From: Zygnema cylindricum
Lineage: Eukaryota > Streptophyta > Zygnematophyceae > Zygnematales > Zygnemataceae
Reading direction: 5' to 3'
Length of the DNA: 64,000 bases
Assembly (NCBI GenBank): GCA_037447655.1
Contig: JBBHKE010000990.1
Coordinates: 1-64,000, forward strand
A program made the translations under genes and the position numbers. Below, piece after piece: positions 44,490 to 54,758 of the stretch. The number at the start of each line of letters is the position of its first letter. The first letter of the stretch is position 1. The notes beneath the pieces were generated by a model. It was not told the DNA's origin. It saw nothing but the letters and a program-made list of their open reading frames with translations, and ran no database searches.

Positions 44490-44745
44490 AAAGTTATCTG
44501 TCTTATTATCTGACTAATTATCTGAGTAATTATCTGTCTGTATAACCTGTCTAATTATCTGTCTATATATCTATGTAATTATCTGCCTATATATCTACCT
44601 ATCTATCCATTGCTACCTATCTATCTATCTATCTATGTATGTGTTTATCTATGTGTCTATATAATTATCTATCTATGTAATTATCTAATTATCTATCTAA
44701 TACAATTATCTATCTAATCTAATTATCTATCTAATCTAATGTCAA
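44490..44745. repeat. ATCT microsatellite
   Basis: About 255 bp of imperfect (ATCT)n and TAATTATCT repeats. The purest part is CTATCTATCTATCTATCTATG near 44615-44637. The 3' part is a variant with a TAATTATCTATC unit. Confidence 0.93.
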
Positions 44746-44806
44746 ACTCGTGTGCATTTTCAGCACACCTTAATACCACCAAGGATTTCCAAGCCTTTCC
44801 TACCTT

Positions 44807-45700
44807 GTACGGTCACCAGATTACAAAAGAGTGAGTTAACCTTGTTGGACAAAATCCTTGAATTTTTCTAAACTGAGCAGAACGCACTTTATTTCGCGCC
44901 TAACGGAGGCCAGACGACCAAGTTTTACCGTCTCAAATATTGTAATTCCGTTACCGAGGACTAGTTTCCACGAGCCCTCGTAGGAGGTACATTGTGAATT
45001 GCCACGTTACTTTTCAAATTGTCGTTTAAAATATACTATTAGCTGTGAGTAAGAATTGAATTCAGGTTGAGCTGACTTTTGGTCCATTAATTACCTTAGG
45101 TCCAAGTCTGGCACTTTCGTGTCCTTTTTAGGACTGTCTTATAATAGTGGAACAAATAATTACTTCCGGCTGTAGATCTAGCCGCAAACAGGAGCATAAC
45201 TTTTTGCCTCGAGTGTAGTACACATTATTTTGTCTTATGTCAATTCAATTACACTTGCTTGCTGCTCATTGGTTAATAGCCTAACTTTGACTTTGGGACC
45301 TAAAATTGGACAAACTTTGATGTATAAGGCACTTTTGGCCGAAGGAGACACGTTGCTCTTTCAGTAGTGTCCTGATAAAACTCTCAAAAAATCCAAGCAA
45401 CCCTTTTTTTGGAGAATCTTAGTCTTGTGAATGTGTTTTTGACTCTATTGCCATTTTGGTTTTGAATTAGTCATTTGTGGAGATCATAGTTCGGACAAGT
45501 AGTTGGCACTATCCATCCTTTGGATGATCTTTATTTTTTGTTGTTAAAACTGAGAAGAGTACTGTCGTTTCTAAGATGCGAAAACCTCGTGGTGAAAGAA
45601 AATCTTACCTATTTCCGGTACCATCGGGAGGGGTTTCGCCTTCTCTTTGGGTCATCGTTAATTCTTAGGTTATGTTGAGCTTGCTATCATTTTTAATTCT
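44807..45700 (+). repeat. LTR-like repeat, copy 2 (candidate 5' LTR of F)
   Basis: The partner of 31073-31940, in the same orientation, lying some 400 bp before the first F gag-like frame. That position fits a 5' LTR of a plus-strand element, but no clear TG...CA ends, PBS or target duplication can be fixed. No long coding frame. Confidence 0.6.
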
Positions 45701-46123
45701 ATCTTTTATTCTCTTTTTCTGGGGCAAGGTGATATTGTTATATCTCAAAGGGCCTATTATATTTTTTTCCCCATATTTTTGCGTGGAAGTTCAAGTGTGT
45801 CATTTTAGTAGTTCTTCGTGGTTTCGGCGGTGTTGTCCGGAGAAATCTGCCAAAACCCATTGATCAAAACCATGGGTTTTGAGGGAGCACTGGATCCGAC
45901 TTCTAGAGATAAGTATAGTACTTGAAAAGCACCTGTCTGCTCGGATTAGAGGGGATAGGAGCCTTTGACTGTGGAATCCGTCTTTGTTGAATGGAACTAG
46001 GGTTCCATTTTTTATTTCTTTTTTCCTTCCAACTTCCATCATCCTATGGGGGGAGGAGAAACTCCAAATATCGCAATAAGAGAGAAGGGTAGGCAGAAAA
46101 AAGCATGTACAGGAAGAAGGGTC
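45701..46123. other. Possible leader region of F
   Basis: T-rich, then mixed sequence between the LTR-like repeat and the first gag-like frame. It holds an imperfect inverted pair around CAAAACCCATTG and CAAAACCATGGG near 45851-45876. No gene recognised. Confidence 0.4.
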
Positions 46124-46127
46124 TCAG

Positions 46128-47722
46128 ATGTCCAAGGAATCCGTCCCAATGGCGTCCGTCTTTGATTCTCTGGCCATGGAACCATCTAGGGCACTGGCTC
46201 CTCCACCTCCTCCTAGCCTTACTCCCAAAAATGTCCAATCTTTGGCTGAGGACGCCAGGGCCGAGGCCGAGGAAAGGAAAAAATTATCTCCCACGGAACG
46301 ACGAAAGAGGTTAGCCCATAGAGGGCCCACTTTTAGGTCCTCTTCAAGAGGTCGGCTTTCATACTCAATCTAAGATATCCAAGGCCGAAATTCCTATTGA
46401 CCTCGCAGTGTTGGCGGATCCACGTCGTCCTAGTCTCAAAGAACTCCTTGCTCTTCACGACCTCCATTAGTTGAAGGTTAAGAAGGAGTTGGGGCAGAGA
46501 GTGGCGGGAACAAATCGAGGCAGGGTGGTTAGATATGTGGGAGGGGTCGTGGAGATTCTAAGCAGTTTTTTGTAGAGCAATTCTTCAGAGTCGGTACAAG
46601 ACTGGTTCCGAAGGGCTCCCTATCCTCATCCTCCTCCATCTTCCTCCCTGGACACTTCTGCCAGCAGGCTATCTAGGGGATATCTTACTTCGGGATCTCG
46701 TCAAGGAGAAGGGATTGGCAGGAGGAAATCACGAGATCCTAGGAAGGGAAAGAGGTTCGACCATCATGACAGCAAGGGAAGATTAGTCCCTCTTCCTAAG
46801 GAAACACCTCCCTACCTCCAGTGTCAGCCTCAACTAGGAGACCTTCTCTAGGAACATCTCTCGTGTGCCCTTCCGGAGGATTCCGGCGATCCGAACCTAT
46901 AGATCCAGAGGTTCTTAGCACGTGGCACAAGATTTGTCTAAAGGGTGGTGGCAAACTAGGCCTAACGACCAAGAGATTCTGGGTATGGGAATAACGGATC
47001 TGACTAGTGTAGTCAACATAACACACGAATTGGTGAATACTGTGAAATCTCAAGGCAAGGCTACAGCGGGGGCCGCATCTGCCACGATAGATAGGGAGGC
47101 CTTGGAGGTAGAAAGGCGAAATTTATGGGAACAAGAATTGAAGCTTGTTCGAGAAGCTCGGCGTAAGTACAGTGGGATTCTTAGGGGGGAGATTCCCCCT
47201 TTGCCAAGGACAAGGCACCATTTGGAAGCGCCAACTCAAGGCACCACACCTATTGTACACCCTCAACCCGACATTCCTCCTTCAGAGAATAACTGAGAGA
47301 CTTCTCTTCAGTGGGAAGGGGGCAGGATCATTAAACCTAATATGAAAGGTTTGGGTGCAGATTTACCTCCTGAATACGTAGTTACTCCTCGTGAAGGACC
47401 TACTTTTTTCTCGTTGGAGGTCTCTTCAGCCGTGGAAGCTATGGTGGAGTTAAAACCGGATAAGAGAATTCACATTCCTTTAAGACTGTCCACCCCGCCA
47501 TCACAGAGAGTATCCCTAGATCTTCCTTGCTCTCCTCCTCCACCTCCTTTCTCTCAGTGCCCACGACCTATCTCCGAGTCGAAAAACATTCCCACCTCAC
47601 TCTCTTGGTTGGTGGTCAAACATCATGTCACTTCCACTTATCTTTCAACCAAAATTCTAGCCTATTTTCCCCCTCAGCAAGGTTCTCGTACTTCTAGTTA
47701 CGAAGCCCTACCTTCCTCTTGA
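46128..47722 (+). pseudogene. Gag-like N-terminal frames of retroelement F
   Basis: Frame 46128-46373 reads MSKESVPMASVFDSLAMEPSR and a basic, Glu-rich helix (EDARAEAEERKKLSPTERRKR). Frames 46922-47296 and 47342-47722 lie in one reading frame separated by a single stop at 47294, giving about 266 codons: a helical KSQGKATAGAASATIDREALE region, an aromatic and proline-rich segment and PCSPPPPPFSQC. I do not recognise a domain. Position upstream of zinc knuckles and a protease suggests gag. A tail region up to 48600 is heavily interrupted. Confidence 0.5.
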
Positions 47723-48080
47723 TCTGGACGCACGTCCTGAGAGAATACACTGTATCCCAGGCAAGGGCCTTCATCATCACCTTCGTCTTTGTCCTTCCGA
47801 GGTACTCTACCAAATCTGCAGATCCCAACTGGGCGAACAAGTCGTCGGACTCGGACACCCTCCGCATCATAGGGACCAGGGGCCATTTCTGTGGGGAACA
47901 CCCTTCCTCTAACTATTTTTTTAGGGGCAAACACTTCCTCAGTGGGAGGGAGATCCACCTCTCTTAGAGTAACACCTTCTACTGGAGAAGGAGACAGTTT
48001 TGGCCCCGAAGGCGAGGACCCAGGAGTCATCTCACCCGCTCTATTTGTCAGTTGTACCAGGCTGTCCTCTCCATAGTTTA

Positions 48081-48995
48081 CTAACTTGCCATTGAAGAGA
48101 AGGAAATGGGGGACATTAGGATCTTTAAAAAGATAACTCGGGGATAGCTTTTTTTGATTTTGAATTGTTGTGGAAATATTTCACCGAATCCGAGATCAAT
48201 AAATATAAGGGAAGAGCCATTTCGGATGACTTCGAGACCACCCTTTTCCGCATGATGGTCAACTACCTTTCTAGGGTGCTTTGGCGGACTACATGGAGCG
48301 ACTACCACTCTTGATGGCCCTTAGCATCAAAATTTCAGACCCTATTCTCAATGTGGAGGTTTTACAAGCGGAAGTTGACATAGCTAGCAGGGACTACTGC
48401 TGTCATCACCACCTTTACAGATGATATAAAGCTACAGGCACAAGGACGAGCTTATGTCAACCAGCTGTAAGTTATTCAAGCCACCCAGGCTTCAACTTAA
48501 ATGGTAGCAAATCCCACCCCTTGTACTACTCTGTTGAACATTTGGAGAATTTAGTACATTAAAAATAATGAGTCCGTCATCAAAGAATTCATGGAATTCT
48601 GGTGTTTGAAGAATGAAACACCACATACTCTCTTCAATCGACAATCCAGCCTCTGTCAGAAAACCAAGCTGTCAACTAACCAAGCTGTCAACTGTTGACC
48701 TTCTAAATATGGCCACGAAATATTTTCTCGCTGTCCGCAATTCGTTCGGGCCAACAGGGCAAACTGCTCTGGATAACTGGATTTTCGGTCAAGCAATTCA
48801 TGACATTATTCCTCCGCTAAAGACATTTCTCTGTTGGCGATTAAAATGTAGAACCACTTCGTCAACAGTGAGGCAAGTGAAAAAGCACTAAGCGGCAAGG
48901 CTCGGGTGAATTTTGCAGGGTTCGCCGTGGAAACCTCCTTGAACGAGGAGGAAAAAGCTGAACTTCAGGCTTAACGGAAGCTTAAAGGGAAACAC
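48081..48995 (+). pseudogene. F gag capsid-like region, broken
   Basis: Readable pieces include KYFLAVRNSFGPTGQTALDNW and IFGQAIHDIIPPLKTFL in frame 48613-48891, then a frame change to KSALSGKARVNFAGFAVETSL and NEEEKAELQA before a stop. A compact helical segment just before zinc knuckles is what a retroelement capsid would give, but I cannot match it to a named family. Residual similarity continues to 48081 without a clear frame. Confidence 0.45.
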
Positions 48996-49450
48996 GTGGT
49001 TGAGAGCGGGTCACAACCCGCAATGGGGGCGGATGACCAAGTTTTCCTGTTTAATTGCCTTAATTGCCAACAAACATGTCATGGGTGGAACCAATGCTCG
49101 AAAAACTTAAAATCGAACTTGCCCTCCAACAGAAAAAATGGGAGAAGGAACTTGCTGAGAGGACTCGAAAAGCAGCAAGAACGAAACAAAGAAGTTAGGG
49201 GGGGGGGAGAAAACACCAGTGAACAAGAAAACCTACTGTCCAACTTCTCCGGTAGAAACAACAAACATTTCTCAAGCTTAGGTGAGGCAAATCAAAGTTC
49301 CCAAGTTTGATGATGCCCAAATATCTTATTAGATCATAAGCAAATATTGAACCAAAGGCTCCAAATGAAAAGCTTGTGGTTTCATGGGGCACAAAGAAGG
49401 GCAATGTTTTCGCAAAAATGGGGTTCCGAAAGAAACAATGTAGTATGCGT
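48996..49450 (+). pseudogene. F gag zinc-knuckle region (two CCHC boxes)
   Basis: Frame 48996-49310 contains CLNCQQTCHGWNQC near 49054-49095, a perfect C-x2-C-x4-H-x4-C. In another frame, near 49348-49390, the sequence reads stop-K-A-C-G-F-M-G-H-K-E-G-Q-C-F: a second knuckle whose first Cys codon is TGA. A G-run near 49198-49208 probably marks a frameshift. Such knuckles bind genomic RNA during packaging. Matched by 43421-44000 in inverted orientation. Confidence 0.78.
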
Positions 49451-49719
49451 TGTTCACCAGTGGAGGAGAAACTGCAGTGAATCCTCTCCCCCTCCAACTT
49501 TGAGTGATTGAGTTCTGAGCTACAATGAGAGGAAGGGGCCGTGAGGAGGATCTTAGATGCAAGGTTGCCTATTTGGCAGCCATCGCAGCCAATTGTTATC
49601 TTTTTTGTTGGATAAAATTCTCCCGAGTCACCCTTGTTGGAGCTTATGAGGCTCGTTTGGGTTCATCCATGGTGCGACGACTCATGGGAAGAGTAAATTA
49701 GCTTTGGAGAATCCGCCCA
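49451..49719 (+). pseudogene. Gag-protease spacer of F
   Basis: Decayed coding sequence matching the fragment at 43232-43420 (EEDLRCKVAYLAAIAANC in one frame). No domain recognised. Confidence 0.5.
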
Positions 49720-50330
49720 AAGGCGTCTTTTTGTCATCAGATCCCAAAACCCCTATGATGGATAGGGATTAGAAGGCCTTATCCGTGGCCCTCATTCTGA
49801 ATCGAACCGACAATTTCAAGTTAAACGGATACAAAGAATGATGCAGTGGTCGATACCGGGCACTCCCAAACTTGATCACCACCTCTACGTTTTAGCAGAT
49901 GCTCGAGGGACTAAGGCCAAAAATCTTCTTGAGCGACATATGTTTGAGTACAGTCGACAGCTGAAGTAAGCCATTCCATGGAATAGCCAAGGCCATGGAA
50001 ATTGATTTTCGGATGACGTGGGGAACGAGTCCGGATTCAACTTCCATTTTTGGTGGTAGAAGGTAAGCAGTTTGAAATTATGCTACGAATGGCAACATGG
50101 ACCCGGCTGAATATGGGGTTGAGTGTGTTGAAAGAGCAGTTCACTGTTAGGGACCCTCAAGATCCCCAAGGGACCAAGGTGGTAGTTCTTTTAGATTTAT
50201 GGAATCGAGGAAAGAAAAATGCATTGGTGTCCAACTGTTACCCTGTATATGCGACATCCTCTCCAACAAAACTTTTTGCCAGCTCCACCAATATAGCCGA
50301 AGAAATATAGCAATTCCCTATTTCCAAGCG
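49720..50330 (+). pseudogene. Retropepsin-like segment of retroelement F, copy 1
   Basis: Colinear with 32216-32908. It reads ALSVALILNRTDNFKLNGY, then NDAVVDTGH (D-T-G of the active site), IRLPFLVVEG-like and, in frame 50050-50310, MVVEGKQFEIMLRMATWTRLN and MGLSVLKEQFTVRDP. The usual ILG is M-L-R here. Stops and shifts separate the active site from the C-terminal half. It lies directly upstream of the methyltransferase domain. Confidence 0.72.
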
Positions 50331-50460
50331 GTGGGAAGAAGAATAACATGGCAGATTATTACAAATTGCGATACTACGACGGGGAGTGGATTAGACTTTT
50401 TCAACCTTATTACTAAAGGAGACAGTCTCAAACCTTTGGTCGTAAGCTTAAGAAATCCTA

Positions 50461-51520
50461 TCTGAAAACGAGAAATTTATTCAACAAGTAGTGCTATAGA
50501 CAATTCCAGATTTAAGACTTAGGATCGTATCGCTATTTTCTGGAATCAGTTCTGATTTGGAAGTGGTATTTAAAGCAGAATACAATGTGGAATCCTATGC
50601 AGCCGTGTAGATATCACCCAAAGCATGAGCTGTCAGCGAACACCTCCTACAACAGCTTTACCACCTATATCCTCTTCAACTTCTTGTGTCTGCAGTTTCC
50701 AAAGCTCATCGGAGTCTCCCCTGGAATGTAGAAAACATCAATACACCTCATTTAGCAAGTCAAGAAAGGGTGGAGCTGGTAGTAGCGGGGTGGCCTTCTC
50801 AGTGATACTCCCTAGCAAGACAAAGAAAATGGTATCAGTAAAGGAGGAGTAGAACATTTTTTAACATGGTGTAGTTAATCTCATGGGTACAACAGCTCCA
50901 AAACACACCTGTGGGGTACATTTTGGAGAATGTCCACCCGAGGATGACACACGAAGACATGTGGCCGACGGTTGGAATCACGTTACCCATATTATAGAGG
51001 CTCCATTAGTCTTTGATGTAGCACAGATGGGATCCCGGGCCCACCGAGTTAAGGCTTACTGGACTAATTTGATCCAGCTTCCCGTCCTCAAGAAATTCTT
51101 GGAGAAGCAGATCCCATACCCTCAAAATCCGGTGCAGCAGATCCTCGAAAAAAGGTGAATGGCAACACGCGTGACAAAAACCGACAGTTCGCGTTCTTCT
51201 GTTGTAACAAGCCTAGATTCCCACGCCAAGCATTTCCCACCTTGGTTTCCTTCTCTCACGGCCACGAATATCGGAACAGAACAGCTGGCATGATCTTTGA
51301 TAGTGCAGGAAGAATTTGGACAACATCGACAATTGCAAAACAAGAAAAGGCTATGGGAATCCATCCGCGCACCACAGCCGCACCAGACATATCAAACCTC
51401 CAAAGGTGCAGCTTAATAGGGCAGAGCATTGATTTGAATGCAATCACATGGGTCTTAAGGAACAAAAAATATACAAGACCGGTTGTGATTGGACAAAGAA
51501 AGAGTGACTGTGATTGATCC
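50461..51520 (+). pseudogene. C5-cytosine DNA methyltransferase domain in retroelement F, inactivated
   Basis: Three successive frames give the motif series of a C5-cytosine methyltransferase in canonical order. Motif I, RIVSLFSGI, is at about 50521-50547. An SAM-pocket-like segment AEYNVESYAAV follows. Motif IV is at 50788-50802, reading GWPSQ where G-[WS]-P-C-Q/N carries the catalytic Cys. Motif VI, YILENV, is at 50917-50934. Motif VIII, GSRAHRVKAYWTNL, is at about 51030-51071 in frame 50883-51158. A C-terminal block with AMGIHPRTTAAPDIS and LIGQSIDLNAITW is in frame 51155-51517. Order I-IV-VI-VIII-C-terminus excludes the permuted plant DRM type; it is DNMT3- or Dcm-like, subfamily unresolved. 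The Cys-to-Ser change, at least six stops and two frame changes make it non-functional. It follows the F protease by about 200 bp with coding-like sequence between. A nuclear pseudogene that merely lies next to F is the alternative. Confidence 0.82.
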
Positions 51521-51536
51521 ATGAAGATTTCATTTT

Positions 51537-52015
51537 GTGAGGTCTGTTCGCATTTGGCGTCACCTCACGACTTATATCACCCACGCCAAATGTTGTATAA
51601 TTATTCTATTTTTGTCAATATGGTTACTCTATTTTATGTGCCATCATGGTAAAAAACCCATATTGCACTTAAAAGCTACTCTTTTCAAGGGTCATTTTGG
51701 TAAGTCTGGTTTTTTTATAATAAATAATTACGCTAAATTAAACGCGATCCTATATTCGAACACATTTTTAATGAGATTTCTACAAAGTCCCTTATTCTAA
51801 CTAAATACGCGAAACGTCAATCAAAAGTTACAAAGTTATTACGAGAAAAAAAACAAACACGTATTTTTGCTGTTGTACTACAAACTTTTAGCATAGATTT
51901 TAAGGTAAATGTTCACACTGACGACGATGCTATCGATGAACGAGAGTTATGGGAACGCATTTTTTTCGATGTGATTGAGTCTTTTGGTTTAGTGCGATTT
52001 CACGTGCAAGTGTGA
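51537..52015 (+). pseudogene. Unidentified reading frame with a probable frameshift
   Basis: Frame 51737-52015 is open for 92 codons without an ATG. It contains TKYAKRQSKVTKLLREKKQ and VNVHTDDDAIDERELWERIFF, with an amino-acid make-up unlike random AT-rich sequence. The overlapping frame 51537-51800 (KATLFKGHFGKSGFFIINNYA) probably supplies the upstream part through a shift near 51736. I do not recognise the family. It follows the methyltransferase remnant but shows no known retroelement motif, so it could be another mobile or viral remnant. Confidence 0.45.
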
Positions 52016-52457
52016 CTCTTTTAAATCATTAAATTTACCTTTTTACTTAACAAGTACAGGTCGAACGTCGTCTGTACTCCACAATATTTAAACGAAACTA
52101 TATTAGAATGTTGCTATGCTAATCAAACCTTACCTCAAATATCATAATGAATAATTAGAATCGTTAACTATATTTAACGTAATAGAGTCAAAATTTATGG
52201 CGACCGAATTAGAGCAGTTTACTCTAATTCCAATTCGCGGTGTAGAGTATAAAAGAACTCAAGAACAGACAAGAAAGAATAACCTTCATCCATCAATGCA
52301 AGAATAGTAGTCCAAATTTACAAATGAGACAAAGAATAAAGTTCGGCTTTATTTGAAAGTCATTTGTAACATTTTGTCCAAGTTGACCATTAATCAAAGT
52401 TATCGCTTTCCTGCAACTCTACTATGTCTATCATCTACTTTGTTTTTTTGCTAATTA
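52016..52457. other. AT-rich non-coding stretch around the candidate promoter
   Basis: No frame or repeat family recognised apart from the dyad, TATA and polyadenylation-like words listed separately. Confidence 0.45.
52206..52254 (+). promoter_or_regulatory. Candidate promoter: 9 bp dyad and TATA box
   Basis: A perfect inverted repeat, GAATTAGAG (52206-52214) and CTCTAATTC (52222-52230), lies 17 bp before TATAAAA (52248-52254). Downstream, 52335-52353 holds AATAAA and TTTATT facing each other, like a two-way polyadenylation signal. No coding frame follows within 100 bp. Confidence 0.3.
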
Positions 52458-52459
52458 TA

Positions 52460-52779
52460 CTCCCTCCGTACTTATTTGAATTTCTTCTATCTTTATATTT
52501 TTTTTTTGACTCCCTAAACCCTTCTGCGTGTTTTTAATTGAGGCCGGTCTAAGCTACCTGTGGCTACGGGGAACACTTCCCATTAGCTTGGATGACGGAC
52601 CCAATACAATAGGTTATGGGCCCACAACCTGTTACTATAGGTAAGTCATCTAAGCTAACGGGAATAATTTCCTGTAGCCACAGACAGCTTGGACCGGCCA
52701 CAAGTCAAAACACGCAGAGGAGCTTTGGAGAGTTACTATAAATAATTAGACAGGAAAAATAGGAAAGGGTACGGAGAAA
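52460..52779. mobile_element. Stowaway-like MITE (Tc1/mariner type), near-perfect hairpin
   Basis: About 320 bp with terminal CTCCCTCCGTAC on the left and the matching GTACGGAG on the right, flanked by TA on both sides (52458-52459 and about 52780-52781). The two halves are inverted copies over most of their length: GGCCGGTCTAAGCT, CTGTGGCTAC and TAGCTTGGATGAC on the left pair with GTCATCTAAGCTA, GTAGCCACAG and AGCTTGGACCGGCC on the right. It encodes nothing. Such elements move with mariner-like transposase supplied elsewhere. Confidence 0.88.
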
Positions 52780-52781
52780 TA

Positions 52782-53710
52782 TATTTTGCAAACAAACAAA
52801 GTGGACAAATAGACAGAGTAAAATTGCAAAAAGACCCACCTAAATGGGGCCCAAAAAAATTCAAAAATCTAAAATAGGAGAGCGACGGCCGGTCCAAAGC
52901 GGCCGTGAGTAGAGGAGGAGAATTTGGAACCTTTGCAAGAAAAACACCAAAAGAAGTTGCAGCAAGTCAGGCCTAGATATTGGATGAGAATGAAGGCGGA
53001 GCCTTAGAAAATAGTCTTCAACGGCTCAGGGAAAAGTTAGATAAGACATGGTGAAACTAACCATGGCAGAACGAGTCAAACGGCTTTGGAAACTCTCACA
53101 CACACTATACACCGAAACGATGTCAATGTCGCATAACATTTCCCAATACTTAAAAAACCTAACCATTGTAAATTCTACTGTTACCTTCCTACACACACGT
53201 ATACCTCAATGTTTCGCATCTCTGTTTCCCCACAAATTTGAGCCGGTTCTCACCTCATTCGAGAGCGAAAAGTGGGAGGAGTCAAAGTGGGAGGATGTGG
53301 TCAAATAGTTGATTGCTACAGACAGCTCTACGGAGGTAGTGATGCCTAAAAAGGTCTCCCAGAAGGAACTTGGTATAAAGAAGAAGAGAGGTCAGCGGTC
53401 TGACCAATTAGGTGACGGGATAAAGACTAAGCAAACTAGTCAGAACACAAATCACAAGACTTAGGTATGCCAAATGAACATTCAAATCACAAATAGAAAC
53501 GATCAAAATAGAAAGGGGACAGTCAAAGTAACTAACGGTGGAAGAGAGGATATTTGAAATAGAGAGACCTCTCATGACCTTATTGTAAACAACACTCTAG
53601 ACTATATCATGATCTCAGACCCGAGCCTTTTGCAAACAACAAGTGCTAGAGAAGGAGAAGATCTGCCACAAAGGCAAAAAGGAAAAGAACAAGGAAGAGA
53701 ACAATAACTT
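52782..53710 (+). pseudogene. Unassigned region with a decayed reading frame
   Basis: Frame 53048-53308 (86 codons, MVKLTMAERVKRLWKLSHTLY) continues after a stop through KKVSQKELGIKKKRGQRSDQL and further interrupted pieces to about 53690. It is hydrophilic and lysine-rich. I recognise no domain. It ends just before the E LTR. It may be a remnant of a gag-like or host gene. Confidence 0.35.
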
Positions 53711-54753
53711 TGTTGTTTTGAAAAGTTAGTTTCGTGATTACGAGACATTTTTTGCGTAACTGCTAAGTGGATTCAATATAGAGGCTCGAATAGATTCACG
53801 AATTGGGGGAGCGAACGTACGGATATAATTAAAGTGGCGTGAATAGGCACTAACAAATGGATGCTTGATCGCGAAGCGATCCGATGTGGAATAAGCGAAA
53901 TATTGAAATAGGCGTTGCCCCTATAGTGCAGCTGCGACGCAAACGAGACAACGCAGCTGCAATTACTTTGGAAAAATATGCGTCGGCGGTACGGCGGAGT
54001 TGCGACGCAGTTAAGTCAACTCAAATGCGGTTATTTTTATGATCCGTATGGACAGCGCTGCTAGCGCAGCTCCGGATAAAATGTATAGGATAGATTTCGA
54101 GTAGTGATGATTGTACGGTAGTGGTAGCTTAGTAGTTGCTAAGCGGTAGCTTGGTTTTTGACATACGAAGATTTCGGAGATCTCGGTGTAAATATTCAGT
54201 ACAACAGAGGTTTGTCCTTCTGGCTAATTAGTTTATTAGAGTAGATAGGGTTAGGTAGTATGCCTCCGTACATTTAGTAGTGAACTCTCTAAGTATAACT
54301 TACAGGACTTAGATTATGTTGTGTATCGCAGTCAAGTCTTATCAAAGCAATGGCAAACTGATTTCGGTATCTTTGACCTGTTGGTGTGATCACTTTATTT
54401 GGTGCTTTCATGTGAAACTTTGTGGAGTTATTTTGAGATATAGAGTATATATGTGTGTGAAGTTTCATTTTATTTAAGTATCTATGTAAGATTCCGTAAG
54501 TAGTCTAAGTGGTTAGTTGATAAGTTGTCAGTTATTTTTGTGAAACTGTGGAGCTTATATCTTCTTGATTCCTTGGTGGATTTCCTTATATCTTTGCGAT
54601 CTTATAGTGTTTATAGCATACAACTTATACGTGCAGTTTGACGGGATTTTGTCTATTGTGGACTATTCTGTACTGTGTGAAACAGAACTGTGTGAGGGGT
54701 AGTCCATGGAGCTTGTGAAAGTAATCCATGCCTGAAATTGGCTATGGACAACA
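53711..54753 (+). repeat. 5' LTR of element E
   Basis: 1043 bp, TGTTGTTTTGAAAAG to GGACAACA, followed by GGTTA, the first bases of the half-tRNA PBS. Over the visible part it matches the LTR at 63822 with few differences. It contains TGCAGCTGCGACGCAAACG and related GC-words near 53935-54065. Left flank AACTT. Confidence 0.82.
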
Positions 54754-54758
54754 GGTTA

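Noticed and set aside
50883-50990. First third of the frame 50883-51158 as methyltransferase sequence
   Set aside because: That part is the shifted shadow of the motif VI region (YILENV is in another frame). Only the part from about 51000 on, with GSRAHRV, is the real continuation.
52611-52624. AGGTTATGGGCCCA in the centre of the MITE, like the copia PBS
   Set aside because: No LTR end adjoins it, and it lies in the MITE loop. TGGGCCCA is itself palindromic and common in plant promoters, so I take it as coincidence.
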